Shown here: piece after piece, positions 57,162 to 64,000 of the stretch | How positions within the stretch are numbered: position 1 is the stretch's first letter | Layout: every line of letters begins with the position of its first letter | NCBI RefSeq assembly: GCF_001021385.1 | Contig: NZ_CP011773.1 | Span: 744,001 to 808,000 of the forward strand | Origin: Mycobacterium sp. EPa45 | GTDB taxonomy: Bacteria; Actinomycetota; Actinomycetes; Mycobacteriales; Mycobacteriaceae | Length of the DNA stretch: 64,000 nucleotides | Reading direction: 5' to 3' | The notes under the pieces: generated by a model | Seen by the model: the letters and a program-made list of their open reading frames with translations, nothing else | Told to the model about the DNA's origin: nothing | Database searches by the model: none | Made by a program: the position numbers and the translations under genes

Positions 57162-58454
57162 ATGACACTGTCCAACGTCGGCCAGCCGAAGACCCCAGAA
57201 GAAATCCAGAAGGACTGGGACACCAACCCCCGCTGGAAGGGTGTCACCCGCACCTACACCCCGGCCGACGTCGTCGCGCTGCAGGGCAGCGTCGTCGAGG
57301 AGGCCACCCTGGCTCGCCGCGGTGCCGAGGTGCTGTGGAACCAGCTGCACGACATGGAGTTCGTCAACGCGCTGGGCGCGCTGACCGGCAACATGGCCGT
57401 CCAGCAGGTCCGCGCCGGCCTGAAGGCGATCTACCTGTCGGGTTGGCAGGTCGCCGGTGACGCGAACCTGTCCGGTCACACCTACCCCGACCAGAGCCTC
57501 TACCCGGCCAACTCGGTGCCGCAGGTCGTGCGCCGGATCAACAACGCGCTGCTGCGCGCCGACGAGATCGCCAAGGTCGAGGGCGACACCTCGGTGGAGA
57601 ACTGGCTGGCCCCGATCGTCGCCGACGGTGAGGCCGGCTTCGGTGGCGCGCTGAACGTCTACGAGCTGCAGAAGGCCATGATCGCCGCCGGTGTCGCCGG
57701 TTCGCACTGGGAGGACCAGCTGGCCTCGGAGAAGAAGTGCGGCCACCTCGGTGGCAAGGTGCTGATCCCGACCCAGCAGCACATCCGCACCCTGACCTCG
57801 GCCCGTCTGGCGGCCGACGTCGCCGACGTGCCAACGGTCGTGATCGCCCGTACCGACGCCGAGGCCGCCACGCTCATCACCTCCGACGTCGACGAGCGCG
57901 ACCAGCCGTTCATCACCGGTGAGCGGACCTCGGAAGGCTTCTACCGGGTCAAGAACGGCCTCGAGCCGTGCATCGCCCGCGCCAAGGCCTACGCGCCGTA
58001 CTCCGATCTGATCTGGATGGAGACCGGCACCCCGGACCTCGAGCTGGCGGCGAAGTTCGCCGAGGGCGTCAAGAGTGAGTTCCCGGACCAGATGCTGGCC
58101 TACAACTGCTCGCCGTCGTTCAACTGGCGCAAGCACCTCGACGACGCGACGATCGCGAAGTTCCAGAAGGAACTCGGCGCGATGGGCTTCAAGTTCCAGT
58201 TCATCACGCTGGCCGGCTTCCACGCCCTCAACTACTCGATGTTCGATCTGGCCTACGGCTACGCCCGCAACCAGATGACCGCTTACGTCGAGCTGCAGGA
58301 GCGCGAGTTCAACGCCGAGGAGCGGGGCTACACCGCGACCAAGCACCAGCGCGAGGTCGGCGCCGGCTACTTCGACCGGATTGCCACCACCGTTGACCCG
58401 ACGAGCTCGACGACCGCACTGAGCGGCTCGACCGAAGAGGGTCAGTTCCACTGA
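57162..58454 (+). CDS. aceA: Isocitrate lyase
   Basis: 430 residues from an ATG at 57162, with AGAAGGAG upstream; the frame opens at 57054 but has no ribosome site there. The signature [10 protein letters not shown] (Cys at about 193) is the catalytic loop. [30 protein letters not shown] and [10 protein letters not shown] belong to the ICL fold. It cleaves isocitrate to glyoxylate and succinate, the first step of the glyoxylate shunt used during growth on fatty acids. This is the icl1-type enzyme (Rv0467). The hairpin at 58468-58517 ends the transcript, or separates it from fadB2. Confidence 0.97.
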   Translation: MTLSNVGQPKTPEEIQKDWDTNPRWKGVTRTYTPADVVALQGSVVEEATLARRGAEVLWNQLHDMEFVNALGALTGNMAVQQVRAGLKAIYLSGWQVAGDANLSGHTYPDQSLYPANSVPQVVRRINNALLRADEIAKVEGDTSVENWLAPIVADGEAGFGGALNVYELQKAMIAAGVAGSHWEDQLASEKKCGHLGGKVLIPTQQHIRTLTSARLAADVADVPTVVIARTDAEAATLITSDVDERDQPFITGERTSEGFYRVKNGLEPCIARAKAYAPYSDLIWMETGTPDLELAAKFAEGVKSEFPDQMLAYNCSPSFNWRKHLDDATIAKFQKELGAMGFKFQFITLAGFHALNYSMFDLAYGYARNQMTAYVELQEREFNAEERGYTATKHQREVGAGYFDRIATTVDPTSSTTALSGSTEEGQFH

Positions 58455-58467
58455 TCTAGACGCTGAG

Positions 58468-58517
58468 CAGACGCAAACTCGCACGATCGGACACCCGAGA
58501 GTGCGAGTTTGTGTCTG
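58468..58517. terminator. Stem-loop between aceA and fadB2
   Basis: CAGACGCAAACTCGCAC (58468-58484) pairs with GTGCGAGTTTGTGTCTG (58501-58517), 16 of 17 bases, around a 16-base loop. It begins 13 bases after the aceA stop. T-rich sequence is sparse, so it may be an attenuating or RNA-stabilising stem rather than a full terminator. Confidence 0.6.
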
Positions 58518-58544
58518 TTGGCGCCTCTAGTAGAAAGTGTCTTC

Positions 58545-59399
58545 GTGAGCATTGAACGAGTAGGTGTGGTCGGAGCCGGACAGATGGGCTCCGGCATCGT
58601 CGAGGTGTCGGCCAAGGCGGGTGCGAACGTCGTCGTCTACGAGCCGACCGACGCGTTGATCAACGCCGGCCGGGACCGGGTCACCTCCTCGCTGGAGCGA
58701 GCGACGAGCAAGGGCAAGCTTTCAGAAGCCGACCGCGACGCGACGCTGGCGCGGCTGACGTTCACCACGGATCTCGCGGAACTTTCCGATCGCCAGCTGG
58801 TGATCGAGGCCGTCGTCGAGGACGAAGCCGTCAAGGGCAAGATTTTCGCTCAGCTCGACGAGCTCATCACCGACCCCGACGCCGTGCTCGCGTCCAACAC
58901 GTCGAGCATCCCGATCATGAAAATCGCTGCGGCAACCAAGAATCCGAGCCGCGTGCTCGGCTTGCACTTCTTCAACCCGGTACCGGTGTTGCCGCTCGTC
59001 GAATTGATCAACACGCTGGTCACCTCCGAGGAGGCCATCACGCGGGTCGAGCAGTTCGCAAGTGAGGTGCTCGGCAAGAAGGTGGTGCGCTGCGGCGACC
59101 GCTCCGGTTTCGTCGTCAACGCTCTGCTGGTGCCCTACCTGCTGTCGGCCATCCGCATGGTCGAGGCGGGCGTGGCCACCATCGAGGACGTGGACACCGC
59201 AATCGTTGCAGGACTGTCGCACCCGATGGGCCCGCTACGCCTCTCGGACCTCATCGGTCTGGACACCATGAAGCTCATCGCCGACTCCATGTACGAAGAA
59301 CTCAAGGACGCTCACTACGCCCCGCCGCCGTTGCTGCTGCGCATGGTCGAGGCCGGCCAGCTGGGTAAGAAATCCGGCCAGGGGTTCTACCGCTACTGA
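58545..59399 (+). CDS. fadB2: 3-hydroxybutyryl-CoA dehydrogenase
   Basis: 284 residues from a GTG at 58545 (the earlier ATG at 58509 would begin close to the hairpin). VGVVGAGQMGSGIVEVSAKAG binds NAD; ASNTSSIPIMKIAAATKNPSRVLGLHFFNPVPVLPLVE is the 3-hydroxyacyl-CoA dehydrogenase site with the catalytic His; SGQGFYRY ends it. It oxidises (S)-3-hydroxybutyryl-CoA in beta-oxidation. It follows aceA as in Rv0467-Rv0468, grouping fatty-acid use and the glyoxylate shunt. Confidence 0.94.
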   Translation: MSIERVGVVGAGQMGSGIVEVSAKAGANVVVYEPTDALINAGRDRVTSSLERATSKGKLSEADRDATLARLTFTTDLAELSDRQLVIEAVVEDEAVKGKIFAQLDELITDPDAVLASNTSSIPIMKIAAATKNPSRVLGLHFFNPVPVLPLVELINTLVTSEEAITRVEQFASEVLGKKVVRCGDRSGFVVNALLVPYLLSAIRMVEAGVATIEDVDTAIVAGLSHPMGPLRLSDLIGLDTMKLIADSMYEELKDAHYAPPPLLLRMVEAGQLGKKSGQGFYRY

Positions 59400-59402
59400 G
59401 GT

Positions 59403-60260
59403 TCAGGCCTCTGCGAGTTTCTTCTTCTCCGCCTCGACGTCGAAGTCGGCCGGCGGCCACTGCAGCTTCATGCCCTTGAGCGCTTCGATCAGCAACTCGT
59501 TGATGGCCAGACGGCTGTACCACTTCTTGTCGCAGGGGATGACGAACCACGGCGCGTAGTCGGTCGAAGTCCGGTCCAGCACAGCCTGATACGCCTCCTG
59601 GTAGGCCGGCCACAGCTTGCGTTCGGCGACGTCGCCGGGGTTGTACTTCCAGTACTTGTCCGGCCGCTCGAGGCGTTCGGAGAGCCGCCGTTTCTGCTCG
59701 TCGAGGGAGACGAACATCGCGCATTTGACGATGGTGGTCCCGGAGTCGACGAGCTCCTTCTCGAACGCGTTGATCTCGTCGTAACGCCGTTCCCAGACGT
59801 CGCGCGGAACCAGTTCGTGCACTCGGACGACCAGTACGTCCTCGTAGTGGGAACGGTCGAACACCCCGATGTTGCCGGCCGCGGGCAGCGCCTTGCGAAT
59901 CCGCCACAGATAGTGGTGGGCGCGCTCCTCCTCGGTCGGCACGCCGAAACTCGTGTAGTGGATGCCCTGCGGATTGCCTGCTCCGACAACGTGTTTGACG
60001 GTTCCGCCCTTGCCTGCGGTGTCCATCCCCTGCAGGACCAGCAGCAGTGAGCGGTTGTCGCCGGCGCGGCCGTTGGCGTAGAGCATCTCCTGCAGCTCGG
60101 CAAACCGTTCATTGCGTTCGGCCTGCAGCTCCTCCGATCCGTCCTTACCGTCGGAATATCCCGGCGAGGAGTCGGTGTCGATGTCGGCGACCTTGTCGCC
60201 CGGGTTGAACCGCAGGACCTTACGAGGCTCATGGGTCCATGGCGACGGCAGATCACTCAT
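59403..60260 (-). CDS. Polyphosphate kinase 2 family protein (second copy)
   Basis: 285 residues from an ATG at 60260. Walker A LQGMDTAGKGGTVKHVV, IGVFDRSHYEDVLVVRVHELV and RRLSERLERPDKYWKYNPGDVAER are PPK2 motifs; the last marks the class II/III-like subgroup that uses polyphosphate to phosphorylate AMP or ADP. It differs clearly from the protein at 42334-43191, so the two are not recent duplicates. It sits where M. tuberculosis has the mycolate cyclopropane-synthase genes, a difference of gene content. Convergent with fadB2. Confidence 0.88.
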   Translation of the reverse strand: MSDLPSPWTHEPRKVLRFNPGDKVADIDTDSSPGYSDGKDGSEELQAERNERFAELQEMLYANGRAGDNRSLLLVLQGMDTAGKGGTVKHVVGAGNPQGIHYTSFGVPTEEERAHHYLWRIRKALPAAGNIGVFDRSHYEDVLVVRVHELVPRDVWERRYDEINAFEKELVDSGTTIVKCAMFVSLDEQKRRLSERLERPDKYWKYNPGDVAERKLWPAYQEAYQAVLDRTSTDYAPWFVIPCDKKWYSRLAINELLIEALKGMKLQWPPADFDVEAEKKKLAEA

Positions 60261-60282
60261 AGCCGACGAGACTAACCCTCGA

Positions 60283-61608
60283 TCACCCTGCTGCGCCGCG
60301 GCGGCGCGAAACCAGCATGAACCCGACGACTGCCAGCGCCAGCACGCCCGCCGCGACGGCGACGCTGATGAGGACCGTCTTGTTCTTGTCGATCCACGAG
60401 GTCGACTCCGAGGCTGCCGTCAGCTTCACGTTGTAGCCGGGCAGCGGTTCCTGGCCCGGGCGCTCAATGCCCGGCAACAGCTGGGTTTGGTTGATCACGA
60501 ACACCGCTTCGCCCTTGTCGGTCTTCGACCACTGCCCCCACGCAGGTACCTCTTCGTCGAGGAGCACCTTGATGGCGTTGTTGTTCCCAGGATCCTTGCC
60601 CAGGTCGGTCAGCGACTTCACCCGGAAGGGCTCGGACTGGCCCCGGTCGAACTTGACCTGGACCAGCACGTTCTTCTGGGTGTTCACCGGTGCCGGCTTC
60701 TGCGGTGGTGCCTGACCGGGCGCCGGCTCGTAGCCGCCACCCGAGAAGCTACCCACGGACAGGTTGGAGGCCGGCCCCGACGCCGGACGCGTCATCGCGG
60801 TGAAGCTGTAGGTACCGGTGTTGGGGACGTTCAATGCGGCCCGCTGTAGCGGGGCGACGGTGAAGACCTGGGTGTGGCCGCCGTAGTCGTACAGCACGCT
60901 CAGGGGCGTGCGGTACGGATTGGTGAACACCGGTCGGTAGAAGCGGTCGTAGCTGATCCAGCTCGAATTCCACAGTGTCACAGGACTACTCAGTGTCATC
61001 CCGGTGGTCAGGGTCGAGGTGCTCACGACCGACGAGACCGACTCCTGGTAGGTGGTGACCTCCTCCGAGGTCACCTCGGTGGTCGACGTTGTCGTCACCT
61101 CTGAGGATTGGGCCGCGGTGACGTCCTCGCGCGTCACCTCCGGTTCCGCGGGCTCGACGATGCCACCGTCGGGTGCCTGTTCCGCTGTGCTCCCGCCGAC
61201 TGGGCTGCCCGCCGGATGGTCGGCGACGCCGGGGGATTCTGCGCCGCCGGGCTCGTCGTGGGTACCGCCGGGGGCCGGTTCGGCTCCGCCTGGCTCGTCG
61301 TGAACTCCGCCGCCGGGCACCTCGACACCACCGGGCTCGTCGTGGGTACCGCCGGGTTCGTCGTGAACGCCGCCGCTCGGCTCTTCGTGCGGCCCGCCAC
61401 CGGAGGGTTCCTGTTCGCCGCCGCCGGAAGGGGCCTCGGGCACGCTGCCGCCGTCGTCGCCGCTGAAGCTGCTGCCGCCACCGTCGTCGTCGCCAAATGG
61501 GTCTGCCGCGGCGATCGCAGTACCAGCAAACAGAGCCGACGTCGTTATCGCGACGGCGGCCATCACCGCTGCCGGCCTACGGAACCTAACGGCGTTGTCG
61601 TTGTCCAC
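60283..61608 (-). CDS. Repeat-rich surface protein with C-terminal membrane anchor
   Basis: 441 residues from a GTG at 61608, chosen over the ATG at 61629 because GAGGAGG lies six bases before the GTG and only the shorter form gives a clean signal peptide (VRFRRPAAVMAAVAITTSALF, cut after AIAAA). Residues about 45-115 are Gly/Pro/acidic with five related units, such as VHDEPGG and THDEPGG. A Ser/Thr-rich stalk follows (SEVTTTSTTEVTSEE). A folded region (200-385) is unrecognised. One membrane helix (VLISVAVAAGVLALAVVGFML) and a basic RRRGAAG tail anchor it. Likely surface exposed; function unknown. Confidence 0.8.
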   Translation of the reverse strand: MDNDNAVRFRRPAAVMAAVAITTSALFAGTAIAAADPFGDDDGGGSSFSGDDGGSVPEAPSGGGEQEPSGGGPHEEPSGGVHDEPGGTHDEPGGVEVPGGGVHDEPGGAEPAPGGTHDEPGGAESPGVADHPAGSPVGGSTAEQAPDGGIVEPAEPEVTREDVTAAQSSEVTTTSTTEVTSEEVTTYQESVSSVVSTSTLTTGMTLSSPVTLWNSSWISYDRFYRPVFTNPYRTPLSVLYDYGGHTQVFTVAPLQRAALNVPNTGTYSFTAMTRPASGPASNLSVGSFSGGGYEPAPGQAPPQKPAPVNTQKNVLVQVKFDRGQSEPFRVKSLTDLGKDPGNNNAIKVLLDEEVPAWGQWSKTDKGEAVFVINQTQLLPGIERPGQEPLPGYNVKLTAASESTSWIDKNKTVLISVAVAAGVLALAVVGFMLVSRRRGAAG

Positions 61609-61804
61609 CCCGGCCTCCTCGACCCACATGACGCGAAATCATTCCGCCCGAAGACATATCTCACGGGCTGCCCCGAAGAGTTGTTCTACAGGATTTGCGG
61701 CGGATTCACGGGAGGTTGAGCGTCCCATGCTTTTGCGCCTCTTTTTGACGCCCGGGCAGTTAACATCATCTGGCTTATTGCGTGGACGGGGATTGGGGAC
61801 ATCG

Positions 61805-62719
61805 GTGTGCTCAAGAAGCTGGTCGATGGGTGTCGCGATGCTGTTGCTGGTCGTGGCCGCAGCAGGCTGCGGGAGCGACAAGCCGGCGAAGCCGTCGTCG
61901 CAAGCGCCGGTTTCGACGTCGACGGCCCAGGCCTCGGCACAACCGTCCGGACAACCGGACGTCAACCGCAACGGAGTGCCCGATGCGTCGGCCGACGACA
62001 GGGACTGGCCCGGCAAGATGACGGCGACCTACGAGGACGCCACCTCGCCGGAGGCGATCACCGGTCGTGACCTCATCAAGAACGACCATCTGCTGGAGGA
62101 CCTCGCCGACGATGTCAGCCAGTCGTTGAAGCTGCCCTACGACATTCCGCTGATCGGCAAGCAGTGCGGTACGGCGAACGCCTATTGGAGTCCCGACGCC
62201 AAGTCGATCACGATCTGCTACGAAGATGCGGCGGACGCCCTGGACATCTACACCAAGGCCGGCGACGCCGACCCGAGAACCGCGGCGATCAACTCCGAGC
62301 TCGCCACGTTCTTCCACGAGACCGGCCACATGGTGATCGACCTCTATGACTTGCCGGTGACCGGCAGGGAGGAGGATGTCGCCGACCAGCTGGCCGCCTA
62401 CATCCTGCTGACGCCCGGACCCGACGGCAAGATCGACCCGCAAGCCCTACAGGCGGTCAAGGACTTCGCCCGCGAGTTCAAGGGTTACAGCGACCAGAAG
62501 GGCGGCCAGATCGATGAGGGCCAGCTGGCCGATGTGCACACCCTCGATCTGGCGCGGATGTACAACCTCGAATGCTGGGTCTATGGCGCCGACCCCGTCG
62601 GCAATGCCGATCTGGTCAAGGAGGGTGGGCTGCCCCAGGATCGCGCCGACGGGTGCGAGGACGAGTACACGAAACTGAGCAGCTCCTGGGACAAGTTGCT
62701 CAGCCCGTACTTCAAGTAA
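61805..62719 (+). CDS. Lipoprotein metallopeptidase (DUF4344-type)
   Basis: 304 residues from a GTG at 61805 (ATG at 61826 is the alternative). A short hydrophobic signal with lipobox VVAAAGC (Cys at about 22) marks a lipoprotein. A Ser/Ala/Pro-rich linker follows. The catalytic domain contains FFHETGHMVIDLYDLPVTGREEDVADQLAAY: HETGH (His171, Glu172, His175) is a zinc-metalloprotease motif and the downstream Glu-Asp could be the third ligand. DUF4344 proteins are listed as putative metallopeptidases. It lies divergent from the surface-protein gene and convergent with the TetR gene, overlapping its end by eight bases. Confidence 0.8.
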   Translation: MCSRSWSMGVAMLLLVVAAAGCGSDKPAKPSSQAPVSTSTAQASAQPSGQPDVNRNGVPDASADDRDWPGKMTATYEDATSPEAITGRDLIKNDHLLEDLADDVSQSLKLPYDIPLIGKQCGTANAYWSPDAKSITICYEDAADALDIYTKAGDADPRTAAINSELATFFHETGHMVIDLYDLPVTGREEDVADQLAAYILLTPGPDGKIDPQALQAVKDFAREFKGYSDQKGGQIDEGQLADVHTLDLARMYNLECWVYGADPVGNADLVKEGGLPQDRADGCEDEYTKLSSSWDKLLSPYFK

Positions 62720-63422
62720 GCGTCGGCAGCTCGGGCGACGGATGCGGGCCGGAGCTGAACCTGTCCAGCGATCCGCCCGCCTCGACGATGCCGCACAGGG
62801 CATTCCAGCACAGCATCGTCAGGTAGTCGATCAGCTCGTCACTGGTCATCCGCGGGTTGGACATCCACGAGTGGGTCGCCAGCTGCACCCCGCCGACGAT
62901 CAGGTAGGCCCACGGCTCGACACCGCCGGTGTCCATCCCGGCCCGCTGCATGCGCCTGCGCAGGACCACCGCGAGCATTCTGGCGATGATTTGCTCCGAG
63001 TCGGCGATGACTTTGGTTTTGCTAGCGGAACTGTTTGCCATCACGAATTGGTACGTGGCGGGCTCGGCGGCGACGGTGTCCACGTACACCCGGATGATCT
63101 CCCGGGTGAGGTCGAAACCGTCCATGTTCGACGACAGCGCTGCCGCCATGTTCGGGATGAGCGTGGTTTGCGCGAAGCGCATCATGACCGCGGTGGTCAG
63201 GTCGTTCTTGTCGACGAAATATCGATACAAGACGGTCTTCGACACACCGATTTCCGCAGCTATCTCGTCCATGCTGACGTCGCGGCCGCGCTGGCGGACG
63301 GCTTCGAGCGCGCCGTCTACCAGCTCGGTGCGTCGCTCGACCTTGTGCTGATGCCAGCGTCTTTTGCGACCGTCGGTCTTGGCCCGGGCATTTTCCAGGC
63401 CATGGCTCGTCTTCGGTGCCAC
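62712..63422 (-). CDS. TetR-family transcriptional regulator (Rv0472c counterpart)
   Basis: About 236 residues if GTG at 63422 is the start; a TTG at 63452 would add ten. Helix-turn-helix ELVDGALEAVRQRG, MDEIAAEIGVSKTVLYRYFVDKNDLTTAV. The C-terminal domain (about 90-200) is the TetR_C_27/WHG-like group. Between the metallopeptidase and the DUF445 gene it occupies the place of Rv0472c, whose neighbour Rv0473 is also a DUF445 membrane protein. Ligand and targets unknown. Confidence 0.85.
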   Translation of the reverse strand: MAPKTSHGLENARAKTDGRKRRWHQHKVERRTELVDGALEAVRQRGRDVSMDEIAAEIGVSKTVLYRYFVDKNDLTTAVMMRFAQTTLIPNMAAALSSNMDGFDLTREIIRVYVDTVAAEPATYQFVMANSSASKTKVIADSEQIIARMLAVVLRRRMQRAGMDTGGVEPWAYLIVGGVQLATHSWMSNPRMTSDELIDYLTMLCWNALCGIVEAGGSLDRFSSGPHPSPELPTLT

Positions 63423-63520
63423 TATCGCGGAGTCCGTTCCCCTCGTTCTCAACGATTCTACGGTCTAATCAAACGGCAGCGTCACATTAACTGGGTCATG
63501 CGATAGCGGATGATGGTGGT

Positions 63521-64000
63521 GTGGCAGCCAAACATCGCCTTCCGGCGTTGCCGAATGAGGTAGCGCGCGCGGGTACGTCGATTGCGGAGTCGTTCGCTGG
63601 GGCGGACCCCGAGGCGGACGCGCAGCGACGCCGAGCGCTGCGCCGGATGAAGGCCGTCGCCCTGGGATTCCTGGTCGGTGCGACGCTGATTTTCCTGGCC
63701 TGCCGGTGGGGCCAGTCGCAGGGCGGGCCGCCCTGGATCGGCTACGTGGGCGCCGCTGCCGAAGCCGGGATGGTCGGCGCGCTTGCCGATTGGTTCGCCG
63801 TCACGGCGCTTTTCCGCCATCCGCTCGGGCTGAAGATCCCCCACACCGCCATCATCAAACGGAAGAAAGATCAGCTCGGCGAGGGCCTCGGCGCTTTCGT
63901 CCGGGAGAACTTTTTGTCGCCCGCGGTGGTGGAGACCAAGCTGCGCGACGCGGAAGTGGCTGGGCGCCTTGGCAAGTGGCTGTCCGAACCGTCGCACGCC
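63521..64000 (+). CDS. DUF445 membrane protein, 3' end outside the window
   Basis: The frame from a GTG at 63521 is open to the window edge (160 codons). After a short N-terminal region (QRRRALRRMKAVALGFLVGATLIFLACRWG) come one or two membrane helices and then the DUF445 core WIGYVGAAAEAGMVGALADWFAVTALFRHPLGLKIPHTAIIKRKKDQLGEGLGAFVRENF, with the GALADWFAVTALFRHPLG block. Counterpart of Rv0473. Divergent from the TetR gene with about 98 bases between starts, so the regulator may control it. Confidence 0.85.
   Translation, partial: MAAKHRLPALPNEVARAGTSIAESFAGADPEADAQRRRALRRMKAVALGFLVGATLIFLACRWGQSQGGPPWIGYVGAAAEAGMVGALADWFAVTALFRHPLGLKIPHTAIIKRKKDQLGEGLGAFVRENFLSPAVVETKLRDAEVAGRLGKWLSEPSHA

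Noticed and set aside
57075..58484. 469-codon minus-strand frame opposite aceA
   Set aside because: Antisense shadow of a clear isocitrate lyase gene.
61244..61379. CRISPR-like or tandem DNA array
   Set aside because: The repeats encode the HDEPGG units in frame, vary in length and have no unique spacers.

Overview
The window is high-GC actinobacterial DNA that reads as a chromosome segment of a mycobacterium, probably a fast grower (Mycolicibacterium type). The main reason is gene order. The left part (AAA ATPase, pssA, psd, moeA, SDR, then groEL2 further on) and the right part (S9 peptidase, aldehyde dehydrogenase, DUF779, two small membrane genes, lpdC, small membrane gene, CMD protein, ramB, thioesterase, aceA, fadB2, then a TetR gene and a DUF445 gene) follow the order I recall for M. 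tuberculosis Rv0435c-Rv0440 and Rv0457c-Rv0473. No rRNA, tRNA, CRISPR array or intact insertion sequence was recognised, and no stretch over 300 bases lacks a gene.

Layout. 1-3918: the start of mrpA, small SRPBCC, TetR and DUF1707 genes, and a hypothetical gene that looks frameshifted. 3915-9854: a minus-strand core operon for an AAA ATPase, phosphatidylserine synthase and decarboxylase, molybdopterin molybdotransferase and an SDR. 9913-32921: about 23 kb lying between the SDR and groEL2, which are neighbours in M. tuberculosis. It carries a tightly coupled eight-gene plus-strand operon (11568-22818) with a convergent P450, then a helicase, a cupin, a TetR/SDR divergon and a 1600-residue surface protein. 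32987-34834: groEL2 with two CIRCE operators and a strong terminator. 34859-45030: accessory genes, including a DUF559 gene flanked by near-identical 30-bp inverted repeats, an aminoacylase, a PPK2 and membrane proteins. 45118-47281: a three-gene cassette resembling a type VII secretion effector/immunity module. 47352-59399: central metabolism (aldehyde oxidation, lipoamide dehydrogenase, glyoxylate shunt, beta-oxidation) with the regulator RamB. 59403-64000: a second PPK2, a repeat-rich anchored surface protein, a lipoprotein metallopeptidase, a TetR gene and a truncated DUF445 gene.

The main novelty is the operon at 11568-22818. It combines a PEP-synthase/rifampin-phosphotransferase-like enzyme, a fatty-acyl-AMP ligase fused to a nucleotidyltransferase, a carrier protein, an extended SDR, a nucleoside-diphosphate-kinase-like protein, an AfsA-type hotdog enzyme, a UbiA-type prenyltransferase and a family-1 glycosyltransferase. 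Coding ends overlap by 4 bases or nearly abut, so the genes are probably co-transcribed. My inference is that an acyl chain is activated, loaded on the carrier, passed by the AfsA-like enzyme to a (phospho)hydroxyl acceptor, then prenylated, glycosylated and perhaps oxidised. I know of no characterised pathway with this combination.

Functions rest on reading motifs and family knowledge. No database search was run, and start codons are choices made from frame, spacing and Shine-Dalgarno context.
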